This document shows, in pieces, positions 7,901-15,574 of a stretch of 62,400 bases of DNA. Under the pieces are notes generated by a model that saw only the letters and a program-made list of their open reading frames with translations, was not told the DNA's origin and searched no databases. Origin of the DNA: an uncultured Alistipes sp. GTDB taxonomy: Bacteria > Bacteroidota > Bacteroidia > Bacteroidales > Rikenellaceae. Position 1 is the first letter of the stretch. Each line of letters opens with the position of its first letter. Location: contig CAAGBL010000040.1 in assembly GCA_900768045.1 (NCBI GenBank), positions 1 to 62,400 of the forward strand, given 5' to 3'. The translations under genes and the position numbers were made by a program.

Positions 7901-8425
7901 ATGGTTTATAGAACAAAGACTTATATTGCGGGAGATTGGGATCATGATAAAAATGCAGTTAATGCGTTATATTGGTGGAAAAACAACCAAAACAGATATT
8001 TCGATTTCCCTGATGCACATGAATTGGTAAGTGCAAGAGATGACAGCCTGACATGCTCAATTAAAAGATCATTAAAAGAGCGGTTGGATAAATCTAAAAA
8101 TTTTGTGTTAATAGTCGGCAAGCACACAAATAGCCTCACACGTGGAAGTTGTTCAAATTGCGCAAGCTATAATTCTTATACACGAGCATGTGCTAGAGGG
8201 TATTGTGTGAGTTATGAAAGTTTCATTGATTATGAATGCCGTCAAGCCATAGAAGCAAACATGAACATTGTTGTTCTATATAATAGTAGCTCTGTGGACA
8301 AAAGTAAATGCCCTACTATGCTTAGGAATAGGGGACTTCATCTTCCGATGCATAAATTTGACTACAATGCTTCGGAATATGTATGGAATTATAATGATAT
8401 CAAAAGTGCTTTTAATAGTTTTTAG
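7901..8425 (+). CDS. thsB: ThsB-like TIR protein 1 (Thoeris sensor)
   Basis: A 174-aa TIR-like protein of the ThsB/DUF1863 family. It starts with a short beta strand (TYIAGDWDHDKNAVNAL), contains FDFPDAHEL and then SLTCSIKRSLKERLDKSKNFVLIVG, the usual central region. The expected catalytic glutamate of the NADase site is Glu112 in FIDYECRQAIEANMNIVVLY. In Thoeris the TIR protein senses phage and makes an NAD-derived signal for ThsA. A feature not shared by the second TIR gene is a four-cysteine insert just before the catalytic Glu (C84, C87, C97, C102), which could bind zinc. It lies 9 nt after thsA, so it is surely in the same transcript. Confidence 0.87.
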   Translation: MVYRTKTYIAGDWDHDKNAVNALYWWKNNQNRYFDFPDAHELVSARDDSLTCSIKRSLKERLDKSKNFVLIVGKHTNSLTRGSCSNCASYNSYTRACARGYCVSYESFIDYECRQAIEANMNIVVLYNSSSVDKSKCPTMLRNRGLHLPMHKFDYNASEYVWNYNDIKSAFNSF

Positions 8426-8501
8426 CAAGTTGGATTTATATAAATATCATGTTTATTTTATCTGCCACTGGTAATTTCAATATAAAAGCAAATTAGAATA
8501 T

Positions 8502-8536
8502 AATGACTCTTAAACCTTAAAGGAATAAGAGTCATT
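8502..8536. terminator. Bidirectional hairpin between convergent TIR genes
   Basis: The stem aatgactctta (8502-8512) pairs with taagagtcatt (8526-8536). It lies midway between the stops of the two convergent ThsB genes. U runs are short, so it may terminate both transcripts only partly. Confidence 0.6.
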
Positions 8537-8564
8537 ATGAGTATCTAAAAATCCTAATTATTAA

Positions 8565-9125
8565 TTACGAGTAGCACCAGCAGAAGCAGGCACTTTTTTT
8601 TTGAATAGTAAAGTCCGGATCACAAAGGGCTTTATATATGTATTCCTTGTCCATAGGGACATGTGCTGTTGGAATTTTGTGTATGTTGTCCTTAAGTATC
8701 GGTAGTTTCTCCCAAAGGGCCTTTGCGTTATTGTTGGGCTTATGATCACTAGCAATGTATGAATTTGAATTAAAGTCAGGATATACAATAATCACTGGTA
8801 ACCCAAGCTCATTAATTCCATAATCTAATTCTTCTTTTAATGCCCTGCTGTAACGGGTATTTTTGCTTAGAAATAAAATTATATTCTTGGAGTTTCTTAA
8901 TCGTTCGTGCAATCTAGGCTTTAAAGTGTATTCCCATGAGCTATCATCTCTTACATTATATGTCGTGTTATGAGCGTCTTTGAATGGGAATTGGTCATCT
9001 TTGGCTTTCCACGCTTTAAGCACATTGTAATAGACAAAATCCTTGGTTGCATATGCACCCAAACTAGTTTCTGAAAATGGTTCTGTAACATAAAATGCAG
9101 AATAATTATAATCTCTATACGCCAT
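8565..9125 (-). CDS. thsB: ThsB-like TIR protein 2
   Basis: A 186-aa second TIR protein of the ThsB family, facing the first. It has AYRDYNYSAFYVTEP, the DAHNTTYNVRDDSSWEYTLK region, RLRNSKNIILFLSKNT and the catalytic-site motif LKEELDYGINELGLPVIIVYP, with Glu99 the expected catalytic residue. It shares only family-level similarity with ThsB1, so the two probably respond to different phages while feeding one ThsA; multiple ThsB genes per locus are known for Thoeris. I chose the ATG at 9125; the open frame reaches a GTG 27 nt upstream. The last codons pass through an A9 tract (8594-8602). In the neighbouring frame the end would read KKVPASAGATRN instead of KSACFCWCYS, so a slippage product, indel or sequencing error is possible. 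Confidence 0.85.
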   Translation of the reverse strand: MAYRDYNYSAFYVTEPFSETSLGAYATKDFVYYNVLKAWKAKDDQFPFKDAHNTTYNVRDDSSWEYTLKPRLHERLRNSKNIILFLSKNTRYSRALKEELDYGINELGLPVIIVYPDFNSNSYIASDHKPNNNAKALWEKLPILKDNIHKIPTAHVPMDKEYIYKALCDPDFTIQKKSACFCWCYS

Positions 9126-9645
9126 ACTATGATAATGATCTATTAATACCACAAAAATATGACATTTTATCTATAAATAAAATATATCGACAAAGTATTG
9201 CGATCAAAATATACATTTTCAATATAGTCAATTTGGGGTATCCATTCCCACAATTAAATAAAAAAGATGACGCCAAACGGATATCCCTCTTTCAGAAGTA
9301 TATAGCGAGAGGAGGGCTAATACTATAATGCACAGTACGATACAAAATAATAAGTGAAACGACTTTGGGTGCAAAAAAATAAGATTCAATTCAAACGGTG
9401 CATCTTGAGGAATAATCGAAGTCGTTTTAGGCAAGCATAACCATAACACCAAGCAGAGGCAAACCCTCTGTTTTTTTTTGTTTTTGGGTGGGACGAACAG
9501 GACAATCGCAGATTTTTTTGAAAAATTTTTCACTCTTTCCAAACCTTTCCAGACAAGGGCTCCCTATACTTACAATGAAGCGACCAAAATCGCACATGGC
9601 AGGTTCTATAAACACCTATGTTTAACCAATAAAAATTAAAAAACT
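9126..9645. other. Intergenic, no gene seen
   Basis: A 520-bp AT-rich stretch. It holds a possible weak -7 box for ThsB2 (TATTTTTG on the minus strand at 9152-9159) and a strong plus-strand terminator at 9452-9479 that matches no plus-strand gene I can see. Open frames here look non-coding. Confidence 0.5.
9452..9481 (+). terminator. Rho-independent terminator, orphan
   Basis: The stem gcagagg pairs with cctctgt and is followed by nine T on the plus strand. There is no plus-strand gene in the preceding kilobase, so it may end an antisense or small RNA, or be left over from a lost gene. Confidence 0.6.
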
Positions 9646-9981
9646 ATGGAGGTAATTACCATTGATTCGAAAGCTTTCCAGCAGTTGGTGGAAAAAGTAA
9701 ATCTCATCGCCGACTATGTTCACGAGGCAAGATTGGAGTAGTCAACAAACTCTGACGAGGAGTGGGTTGACAGTCAGGTTGTGTGTCAGTACTTGAGCAT
9801 CTGCGAGAAGACACTCCAATGACTCCGTGCTGCCGGCAAGGTTGCTTACAGCTGTGTCGGCAACAAGTACTATTACCAGATTGCCGAGATCAAACGCTGT
9901 CTGAAGGCGCACATCATCAAGAGCAGCGACGAGATGCTCGATGACCTGATTCAGCGTAGCGGATACAACCCGAGAAGATAG
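9646..9981 (+). pseudogene. Broken helix-turn-helix (excisionase-like) gene
   Basis: One continuous frame of 111 codons reads MEVITIDSKAFQQLVEKVN, then ends early at TAG (9739-9741). It resumes in the same frame with SDEEWVDSQVVCQYLSICEK, meets TGA (9820-9822), and ends LRAAGKVAYSCVGNKYYYQI and the rest to TAG at 9979. The pattern is that of the Bacteroidales HTH_17/excisionase-like proteins found beside mobile elements. Two nonsense codons with the frame otherwise intact point to a recent pseudogene; the TGA is where I would expect an arginine codon (CGA to TGA). A terminator follows at 10000. Confidence 0.75.
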
Positions 9982-9999
9982 GTTCCGCAAGCCTGTTTA

Positions 10000-10038
10000 A
10001 GCCCGCCCGACCATTAGTGTTTGGCGGGCTATTTTTGT
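10000..10038 (+). terminator. Rho-independent terminator
   Basis: The stem agcccgcc (10000-10007) pairs with ggcgggct (10023-10030) and is followed by atttttgtt. It fits as the terminator of the broken HTH gene. Confidence 0.75.
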
Positions 10039-10156
10039 TACATAGCAAAAGTTTATTACACAATAATTATCAATGAATTGAAATAATTGCTAAATTTGTA
10101 AGGATATTAAATTTTAATGCAAAATTCAAAATACAATATAAATATACATTAGCTAT

Positions 10157-10948
10157 ATGCATAAACTAAACCGATTTATTGGAACTTTCCCTTGTGGGTA
10201 TTCTGACTATACTCCTAAGGATATTTCTTATTATAGACAAATATTTGATTTTCTATATCCTTCTAAACCTTATGTTGCCACAATGTTCTATAAGCGAGTT
10301 GACGATTTTGCATATGCTGGTCGCCATGAACGATGGAGCAAGGATGGACGTCTATGTTGTACAGATTTCTTTATAGTTAGAGTCGGAGATAGAGTTGGGG
10401 TAGTTGATAGTATATTTAAAATATTAATACCATTGGAATACAAAGAAATAATTCCCCCTACTCATTTTAAGGATTCAGTCTTTGTCGTAAAAAATTGCAG
10501 CGACCAGTGGGGTGTTATTGATGCTATCAATAATGAAATGATAGTCCCATTTGGGAAATATCTCAAAATATGGGGATATGACAATCATCATGCATTAGTT
10601 TGTACCAACTATGAAAATAGCTGCAATAACACTACAAATAGAGCAATCATAGATACAAAAGGAAGAGTTGTCCGTGGGACCGATACATATTCTACAATTT
10701 ATCCTTTTTATGGGACAAATTCTACTTACATATTGGTTGAAACAAAACCGGCAGGTACGGATAAATATGGTTTTAGAGAACATTACTTTAAATTGCTTTC
10801 AAAAGAATTTCCTGAAAAATGGGATAACCTATCAATAGATGCTGTAAAAGGTAAGGCAATTTATTATTGTAAAGATGATGATTATCCAGTGTATGATAAG
10901 ATGGATGCTTACGAGGATGATTATGGTGCTCTATGGAATACAGATTAA
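10157..10948 (+). CDS. WG-repeat-containing protein
   Basis: A 263-aa protein whose middle (about residues 75-135) has two WG/KWG-type repeats. One is degenerate (VRVGDRVGVVDSIFKILIPLEY) and one is clear (SDQWGVIDAINNEMIVPF), with the pattern WGVIDxxxxxIVPxxY. Such repeats form beta structures and are common in Bacteroidetes proteins of unknown role. No signal peptide is visible, so it is probably cytoplasmic. It lies 10 nt upstream of a HEXXH protein and the two are very likely co-transcribed. A -7 box TAAATTTG lies at 10091-10098. GC content is low. Its position in a defence region suggests, but does not show, an immune or mobile-element role. Confidence 0.7.
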   Translation: MHKLNRFIGTFPCGYSDYTPKDISYYRQIFDFLYPSKPYVATMFYKRVDDFAYAGRHERWSKDGRLCCTDFFIVRVGDRVGVVDSIFKILIPLEYKEIIPPTHFKDSVFVVKNCSDQWGVIDAINNEMIVPFGKYLKIWGYDNHHALVCTNYENSCNNTTNRAIIDTKGRVVRGTDTYSTIYPFYGTNSTYILVETKPAGTDKYGFREHYFKLLSKEFPEKWDNLSIDAVKGKAIYYCKDDDYPVYDKMDAYEDDYGALWNTD

Positions 10949-10958
10949 ATAAATTAAA

Positions 10959-11456
10959 ATGTTTTATAATCATACAAAAGATAGTATATTTGAAAGGTTT
11001 GAGCAGCAATATAACTCATTAATACATAATGCATACCCTCATATTGCAAAGCTTTGTATTCATTGCTATACGATTGAACAATATTCTCATTTGCACGATG
11101 TTCAAACTATTCACGAGTCTGAATATGATACATTTGCTTTTGCTTTTAATGGGATACACTATCCAATCTTTGCTGCTATAATATATGCTCCGCCATTATG
11201 TGAACAGTTAAAATTCACAGATGAAGAAATGTTTGCGGCTATTGCACATGAGATAGGACATATTATTCATTGTTTTAATGTTAGCTTAAAAGATGCTGGA
11301 GATGTGGCCATTGAAATCAAAGCGGACGAGGTAGTTGTACAGTTGGGTTTAAAAGACCAGTTAAAAGCAGTATTAAATAAATTAAAAAGTTCTAATCTAT
11401 ACTCACAGCATCAATGCAACTTAATGAATATTAGATTGAAGTATATAGATTGGTAA
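10959..11456 (+). CDS. HEXXH putative metallopeptidase
   Basis: A 165-aa protein with a zinc-peptidase signature AIAHEIGHIIH (His97, Glu98, His101) and a downstream EIKAD (Glu119), which matches the third zinc ligand and following Asp of M48/ImmA-type gluzincins. No signal peptide or membrane helix is visible, so it is probably cytoplasmic. It lies 10 nt after the WG-repeat gene. ImmA/IrrE-type peptidases often cut repressors in mobile elements, which would suit the location. The WG protein could be a substrate, adaptor or inhibitor; that is a guess from context. I do not recognise the family beyond the motif. Confidence 0.65.
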   Translation: MFYNHTKDSIFERFEQQYNSLIHNAYPHIAKLCIHCYTIEQYSHLHDVQTIHESEYDTFAFAFNGIHYPIFAAIIYAPPLCEQLKFTDEEMFAAIAHEIGHIIHCFNVSLKDAGDVAIEIKADEVVVQLGLKDQLKAVLNKLKSSNLYSQHQCNLMNIRLKYIDW

Positions 11457-11479
11457 CAAACCATCTATGCTACTTTCAT

Positions 11480-11510
11480 TTTGCAAGTTCAGAAAATTTT
11501 ATTATCTTTG
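11480..11510 (+). promoter_or_regulatory. Consensus Bacteroidetes promoter without ORF
   Basis: TTTG at 11480-11483, exactly 19 nt, TATCTTTG at 11503-11510. This is among the best promoter matches in the window, yet no credible plus-strand gene follows before the terminator at 11689. Confidence 0.75.
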
Positions 11511-11662
11511 CATAAGTAATTACAGCACAGAAATTTAAGGTGGACACAGTGCGGCAATTCCCGTACCTAAAAAACGGTCAAAACTGTTACTCGGAAACTC
11601 AAAAGTAAACCTAAAAAAACGCAATATTTTCGCACTCAAAATGATGGGCGAACATAGGTTAA

Positions 11663-11680
11663 ACTCTCGTTTTCCGCTCA
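11663..11680 (+). repeat. tRNA-Gly 3'-end-like fragment, copy 1
   Basis: Contains TCTCGTTTTCCGCTC, shared exactly with the copy at 11818-11844. I read it as the 3' part of the T arm and acceptor of a tRNA-Gly-type gene, the usual target of tyrosine integrases. No 5' tRNA half is present. Confidence 0.5.
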
Positions 11681-11688
11681 AAACGATG

Positions 11689-11713
11689 AAGACAGCTTTT
11701 AGCTGTCTTTTTT
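11689..11713 (+). terminator. Rho-independent terminator
   Basis: The stem aagacagct (11689-11697) pairs with agctgtctt (11701-11709), with a 3-nt loop and a following T run. Confidence 0.8.
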
Positions 11714-11817
11714 CGTTTTGCACCCATGGAGAACTGTGCTCGTCCGAAGCGACCCCACTCGCCCCTTCCAGGGGTTAGGGGGTGTAAACACAACTCGCGA
11801 GCAAATCGCACATCCCG

Positions 11818-11844
11818 TGGGCTCGAGTCTCGTTTTCCGCTCCA
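11818..11844 (+). repeat. tRNA-Gly 3'-end-like fragment, copy 2
   Basis: TCGAGTCTCGTTTTCCGCTCCA reads as half a T loop, the 3' T stem (ctcgt), the acceptor strand tttccgc, discriminator T and CCA. The sequence to the left does not complete a tRNA. This is the usual form of an attachment site left by integration into a tRNA gene, here possibly the right edge of the island to its left. Confidence 0.55.
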
Positions 11845-11877
11845 AGAGTCCAAATAAAAAGGGACAAAGTAACGAAA

Positions 11878-11914
11878 AACCTCTTTGAAACGCTGTTTCA
11901 GAGAGGTTTTCTCA
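11878..11914. terminator. Strong bidirectional terminator
   Basis: A 14-bp near-perfect stem (11878-11891 with 11895-11908) with a CGC-containing loop and T-rich flanks. It lies between the possible att scar and the end of hsdR. Confidence 0.75.
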
Positions 11915-11966
11915 TTTTTGATCTGTAAGCCGAAACCCCCGAAAATACCTATTTCCGCTGTACATT

Positions 11967-12037
11967 TCGTTACGAAGTGTTACGAATTAACCTAAAATCA
12001 AAAGTCGTAACGGTTGTAATGAAAAGTCGTAACGGTT
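11967..12037. repeat. Cluster of TCGTAACG boxes
   Basis: CGTTACGA at 11968, TGTTACGA at 11979, TCGTAACG at 12005 and again at 12027. The last two lie within a 16-bp direct repeat aaaagtcgtaacggtt, spaced 22 bp apart. The boxes occur in both orientations, as binding sites for a recombinase, regulator or replication protein would. The cluster is about 90 nt beyond the hsdR stop. Confidence 0.6.
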
Positions 12038-12125
12038 TCGGGTTTATCAAACTTTCTGTCTGTGGTTTACCTATACTTTCCCTGTACGCCAAATGCGTCA
12101 AAAAGTAGTCGATTATTTCTCCATA

Positions 12126-15100
12126 TTACTTAAACTCGTTCTCACTCCACATCTCGCATTGAGTCATAATAGTTTCGAGCGCAGCTTCCTGACCCTCAGG
12201 TGGATACTTATACTTTTTGAGTAGTCGTTTCACGATGCGACGCATACCGGCACGAGCACTCTCCTTCATCGTCCAGTCGATAGTCTTATTCGTACGCAAG
12301 GCATCGGTCAGTTCTCGTGTAATGGCGATAAGTTGCTCGTTTGTATAGAAATCCTGTACTGCCTCGGGTTTGGTAATAGCATCGTAGAACGCCAACTCCT
12401 CGGTTGTAAGGTTGAGTTTTTTGCCCTCCTCCTCGCCACTGACGATGGCTCTCGCAGTCTTCAACAATTCTTCAATGACCTCCTCGTTTGTGAGCATACC
12501 TTTGAGGTAGTTACTCATCGCATTTGCCAAAATCTCGGAGAATTTCTCGGCTCGCACGGTGTTTGTGCGCTGATATACTCGAATTTGCTCGGCAATAAGT
12601 TTGCGCAATAACTCCACCGCAAAGTTCTTCTGCTTCATCTGCGCAATCTCCTCCAAGAACTTCGGATCGAATATCGAAAACTCCTCCTTAATATCCGAGA
12701 AGAGATTTATCACACCCTCGCTCTTAATACTCTGCTTGAGTAGTTCGTTTATGCGCTCATTTATCTCCTTGAAAGATATTTTGCCCTTGCCTTCAACACG
12801 AGTAAGCAATGTGCGCACAGCCTCGAAATAGGCTGCCTCTAATCGTTCCTCTCGCACCAAAAGGCTCTGACACAACGATAGCGACTGACGAAGCAACAAC
12901 GACTCTTTAATGTATAGTTTCTTTGTCTCCTCTCGCTCGGGTGCTTGCAGAAAATCGACACCGCTCGCAATTGCCGCAGCTCGTGCCATATCCGACTCGC
13001 CATAGAATGCCGAGTAGTCAAATCCGTGCAAAAGGTCACGGCACACCTCCAATTTCTTCTGGAATTCAGGGTATGCGGTCTTCGAAATATCGGTGTCGCC
13101 GTAGTTCTTGCGGTCACGAATGGTGTAGTCATTCATCGCCTGCTTCAAGGCAGATGCAATACCCACATAATCGACCACCAGACCGCCCTGCTTGTCGCCA
13201 AATACACGGTTTACACGAGCAATTGCTTGCATCAGGTTGTGCCCCGACATTGGCTTGTAGACATACATCGTCGAGAGCGACGGCACATCAAATCCCGTGA
13301 GCCACATATCCACCACAATCACCACTTTCAGCGGGCTGTCGTTATCCTTAAATCGCCTTTCGAGCTCCTTTTTATGGGCATCGTTGCCGATTATCTCACG
13401 CCACTCCTCGGGGTCTTTGTTGCCCGAAGTCATCACCACAGCGAGCTTTTCGCTCCACGCAGGGCGCAACTCCAAGATGCGATGGTAAATTTTCATCGCT
13501 ATAGGTCGTGAGTAGGCAACAATCATCGCCTTGCCCGTCTGCTCATATTGGCGGTAGTTCTCGTAGTGGTCGAGAATGTCGCCAACAAGTGAATCTATTG
13601 TTTCGTCTGCTCCGAGAATAGAGTCGAGTCGTCCCAACTCTCGTTTGCTCTTCTCGATTGCGTACTCTTCGGCCTCTTCGGCCATCGTCTCGTATTCGTC
13701 ATCTATGCGGCGGAGCGTTGCCTCGTCGAGGTGCAGATTTATCACTCGGCTCTCGTAGAACACAGGGCGTGTAGCACCATCTGCCACTGCCTGCGTCATA
13801 TCGTAAACATCTATGTAGTCGCCGAACACCTCTCGTGTCGAGCGGTCTTTCTGCGAAATGGGCGTACCCGTAAAGCCGATGTATGTGGCATTTGGTAGCG
13901 AGTTACGCACTCGGCGTGCTGCACCCACCTTTACTCGACCTTCGCTGTCGATCTTCTCGGTCAGGCCGTATTGGCTGCGGTGCGCCTCGTCGGCGATTAC
14001 CACGATATTGCGGCGTGTCGAGAGGGGCTCTTCACTCTCCTCGAACTTCTGCATCGTGGTAAAGAATATGCCGTTTGCCTCACGCCCCTGCAATAGTTCG
14101 CCGAGGTGCTTTCTGCTCTCGGCTTGTATGGGCGTTTGGCGCAGGAAGTCGGCACACTTGGCAAACTGACGGTACAACTGCCCGTCGAGGTCGTTGCGGT
14201 CGGTGAGAATTACGATTGTGGGCGACGATACCGCCTCTTGCAAACGCTTGGCGAAGAAAACCATCGAGAGCGACTTTCCCGAGCCCTGCGTATGCCAAAA
14301 TACGCCACCCTTACCGTCGGTCTGCGTTGCCTCGGCTACCGAATTTACCGCCTTGCGCACTGCGAAGAACTGATGGTAGCCGGCGAGTATCTTTGCACTC
14401 TGCTTTTCGTCCTTCGAGAAGCAGATAAACCCTCGCAAAATCTCAATTAAGCGAGCCTTGTCGAATATGCCCTTGAAGAGCACGTCGAAGTTCGCAAAAC
14501 GGTTATCCTCGCTTGTGCCGTCTACGGTCTTCCACTCCATAAAGCGGTCCTCGCCGGCGGTTATCGTGCCTACCTTCGAGGTCGCCATGTCGCTCATCAC
14601 GCAGAAGGCGTTGTAGACAAATAGCGACGGTATCTCAATCATATAGTTGCGCAGCTGGGCGTATGCCTCCGACACATCAGTATTTTCTCGTGATGGCGAT
14701 TTCAGCTCCACCACTACGAGTGGCAAGCCGTTTACGAATACTATGATGTCGGCTCGTCGCACCGAGCGCTCCTCTACGGTCCATTGGTTGGCTACTGTAA
14801 AGTTGTTGCGCAATGGGGTGTCGTAATCTACGAGGCGTACTCGTGTTGCGCACTGCTCCTTACCGTCAAAATAGTTTACCTCGACACCATTTTGCAGATA
14901 GTCGTGGAACACCTCGTTGCGCTGTACGAGCGAGCCACTCTCTATGGTGCGAATCTTGGCTATCGCCTCCTCCACCGCCTCGGCAGGCAGCGTTGGGTTT
15001 ATAGCATAGAGCGACTGCTGCACAAGGTCGATGTGCAACGGCTCGGTGTATTCACGCTCCACGCTTGGGCCATAGACGTAGTCGTAGCCCAATGTATCAC

Positions 15101-15149
15101 GCATCAACTCCAATATCGCATTCTCAAAATGTGCCTCGTTAAAGTGCAT
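12126..15149 (-). CDS. hsdR: Type I restriction enzyme R subunit
   Basis: A 1007-aa HsdR, full length for the family. The N-terminal PD-(D/E)xK nuclease shows RRADIIVFVNGLPLVVVELK with Asp134, Glu148 and Lys150. The translocase has Walker A TQGSGKS (about 287-293), DEAH (387-390), YIGFTGTP and the late helicase motif AIARVNRVFGDK. It cuts and translocates unmodified DNA in complex with HsdM and HsdS. It is the last gene of the operon, 4 nt after a small membrane-protein gene. Its codon use and GC match hsdM, not the AT-rich genes between them. The enzyme is only active with a working specificity subunit, and hsdS here carries a stop codon. Confidence 0.96.
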   Translation of the reverse strand: MHFNEAHFENAILELMRDTLGYDYVYGPSVEREYTEPLHIDLVQQSLYAINPTLPAEAVEEAIAKIRTIESGSLVQRNEVFHDYLQNGVEVNYFDGKEQCATRVRLVDYDTPLRNNFTVANQWTVEERSVRRADIIVFVNGLPLVVVELKSPSRENTDVSEAYAQLRNYMIEIPSLFVYNAFCVMSDMATSKVGTITAGEDRFMEWKTVDGTSEDNRFANFDVLFKGIFDKARLIEILRGFICFSKDEKQSAKILAGYHQFFAVRKAVNSVAEATQTDGKGGVFWHTQGSGKSLSMVFFAKRLQEAVSSPTIVILTDRNDLDGQLYRQFAKCADFLRQTPIQAESRKHLGELLQGREANGIFFTTMQKFEESEEPLSTRRNIVVIADEAHRSQYGLTEKIDSEGRVKVGAARRVRNSLPNATYIGFTGTPISQKDRSTREVFGDYIDVYDMTQAVADGATRPVFYESRVINLHLDEATLRRIDDEYETMAEEAEEYAIEKSKRELGRLDSILGADETIDSLVGDILDHYENYRQYEQTGKAMIVAYSRPIAMKIYHRILELRPAWSEKLAVVMTSGNKDPEEWREIIGNDAHKKELERRFKDNDSPLKVVIVVDMWLTGFDVPSLSTMYVYKPMSGHNLMQAIARVNRVFGDKQGGLVVDYVGIASALKQAMNDYTIRDRKNYGDTDISKTAYPEFQKKLEVCRDLLHGFDYSAFYGESDMARAAAIASGVDFLQAPEREETKKLYIKESLLLRQSLSLCQSLLVREERLEAAYFEAVRTLLTRVEGKGKISFKEINERINELLKQSIKSEGVINLFSDIKEEFSIFDPKFLEEIAQMKQKNFAVELLRKLIAEQIRVYQRTNTVRAEKFSEILANAMSNYLKGMLTNEEVIEELLKTARAIVSGEEEGKKLNLTTEELAFYDAITKPEAVQDFYTNEQLIAITRELTDALRTNKTIDWTMKESARAGMRRIVKRLLKKYKYPPEGQEAALETIMTQCEMWSENEFK

Positions 15150-15153
15150 AGTA

Positions 15154-15570
15154 TTAAATATACCTAAAAATAAATCCCACGATAAAGAAAATTGTTGCTA
15201 ATATTAAAGCACACAACTTCCCAATAAAGAAATAAAAGCTTGCTTCGGCAATTTTTTTCTGTTTCTTATCCACATCTTGAATAGATTGATTGTCGGCTAT
15301 TTGTTTGCTAATATTTCGATATCTTATTGCATCGGTGCAATAATGCGATGCATCAATCCCTAAGTAAACTAATGCAGACATCATGGCGACACATAGTTGC
15401 CAATTCCATTCCGAAAAACTTCCATCACTAAGTGATGCTGCCCAAGCACCTCCTAAAATTCCCCAAATAAGAGTTCTAGCAACTTCTGAAAATTTTGATG
15501 ATTGTTGGTAAGCATAATCTCGGAATGTATCATGAGCCTCTTTTATATCAACTTTATTACTTTCACTCAT
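15154..15570 (-). CDS. Small membrane protein in the hsd operon
   Basis: A 138-aa protein with a soluble N-terminal part (NKVDIKEAHDTFRDYAYQQ) and about three hydrophobic segments (roughly residues 33-48, 57-75 and 112-136). I do not recognise a family. It lies in a tight operon, 4 nt after the 72-aa gene and 4 nt before hsdR, and is AT-rich like the other inserted genes. A membrane effector with a small soluble partner would be a familiar layout for an abortive-infection module, but nothing in the sequence proves that. Confidence 0.75.
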   Translation of the reverse strand: MSESNKVDIKEAHDTFRDYAYQQSSKFSEVARTLIWGILGGAWAASLSDGSFSEWNWQLCVAMMSALVYLGIDASHYCTDAIRYRNISKQIADNQSIQDVDKKQKKIAEASFYFFIGKLCALILATIFFIVGFIFRYI

Positions 15571-15574
15571 AAAA

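Larger units (their letters stand above)
11516..11713 (+). ncRNA. Candidate small RNA, about 200 nt
   Basis: Bounded by the consensus promoter at 11480-11510 and the terminator at 11689-11713. The stretch has no convincing ORF, contains a possible 6-bp stem (gtgcgg with ccgtac), and ends in a fragment resembling a tRNA 3' end plus a tRNA-like terminator. It could be a real small RNA or a decayed remnant of a tRNA or element end. Confidence 0.4.

Noticed and set aside
8561..8788. 75-aa minus-strand frame inside ThsB2
   Set aside because: It is an alternative frame of ThsB2; only its last codons may matter through slippage at the A9 tract.
9228..9542. 104-aa minus-strand frame in the gap after ThsB2
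   Set aside because: Composition is non-coding and it spans the orphan terminator; no recognisable domain.
11659..11853. 64-aa minus-strand frame over the tRNA-like fragments
   Set aside because: It crosses a terminator and tRNA-like sequence and has no coding signature.
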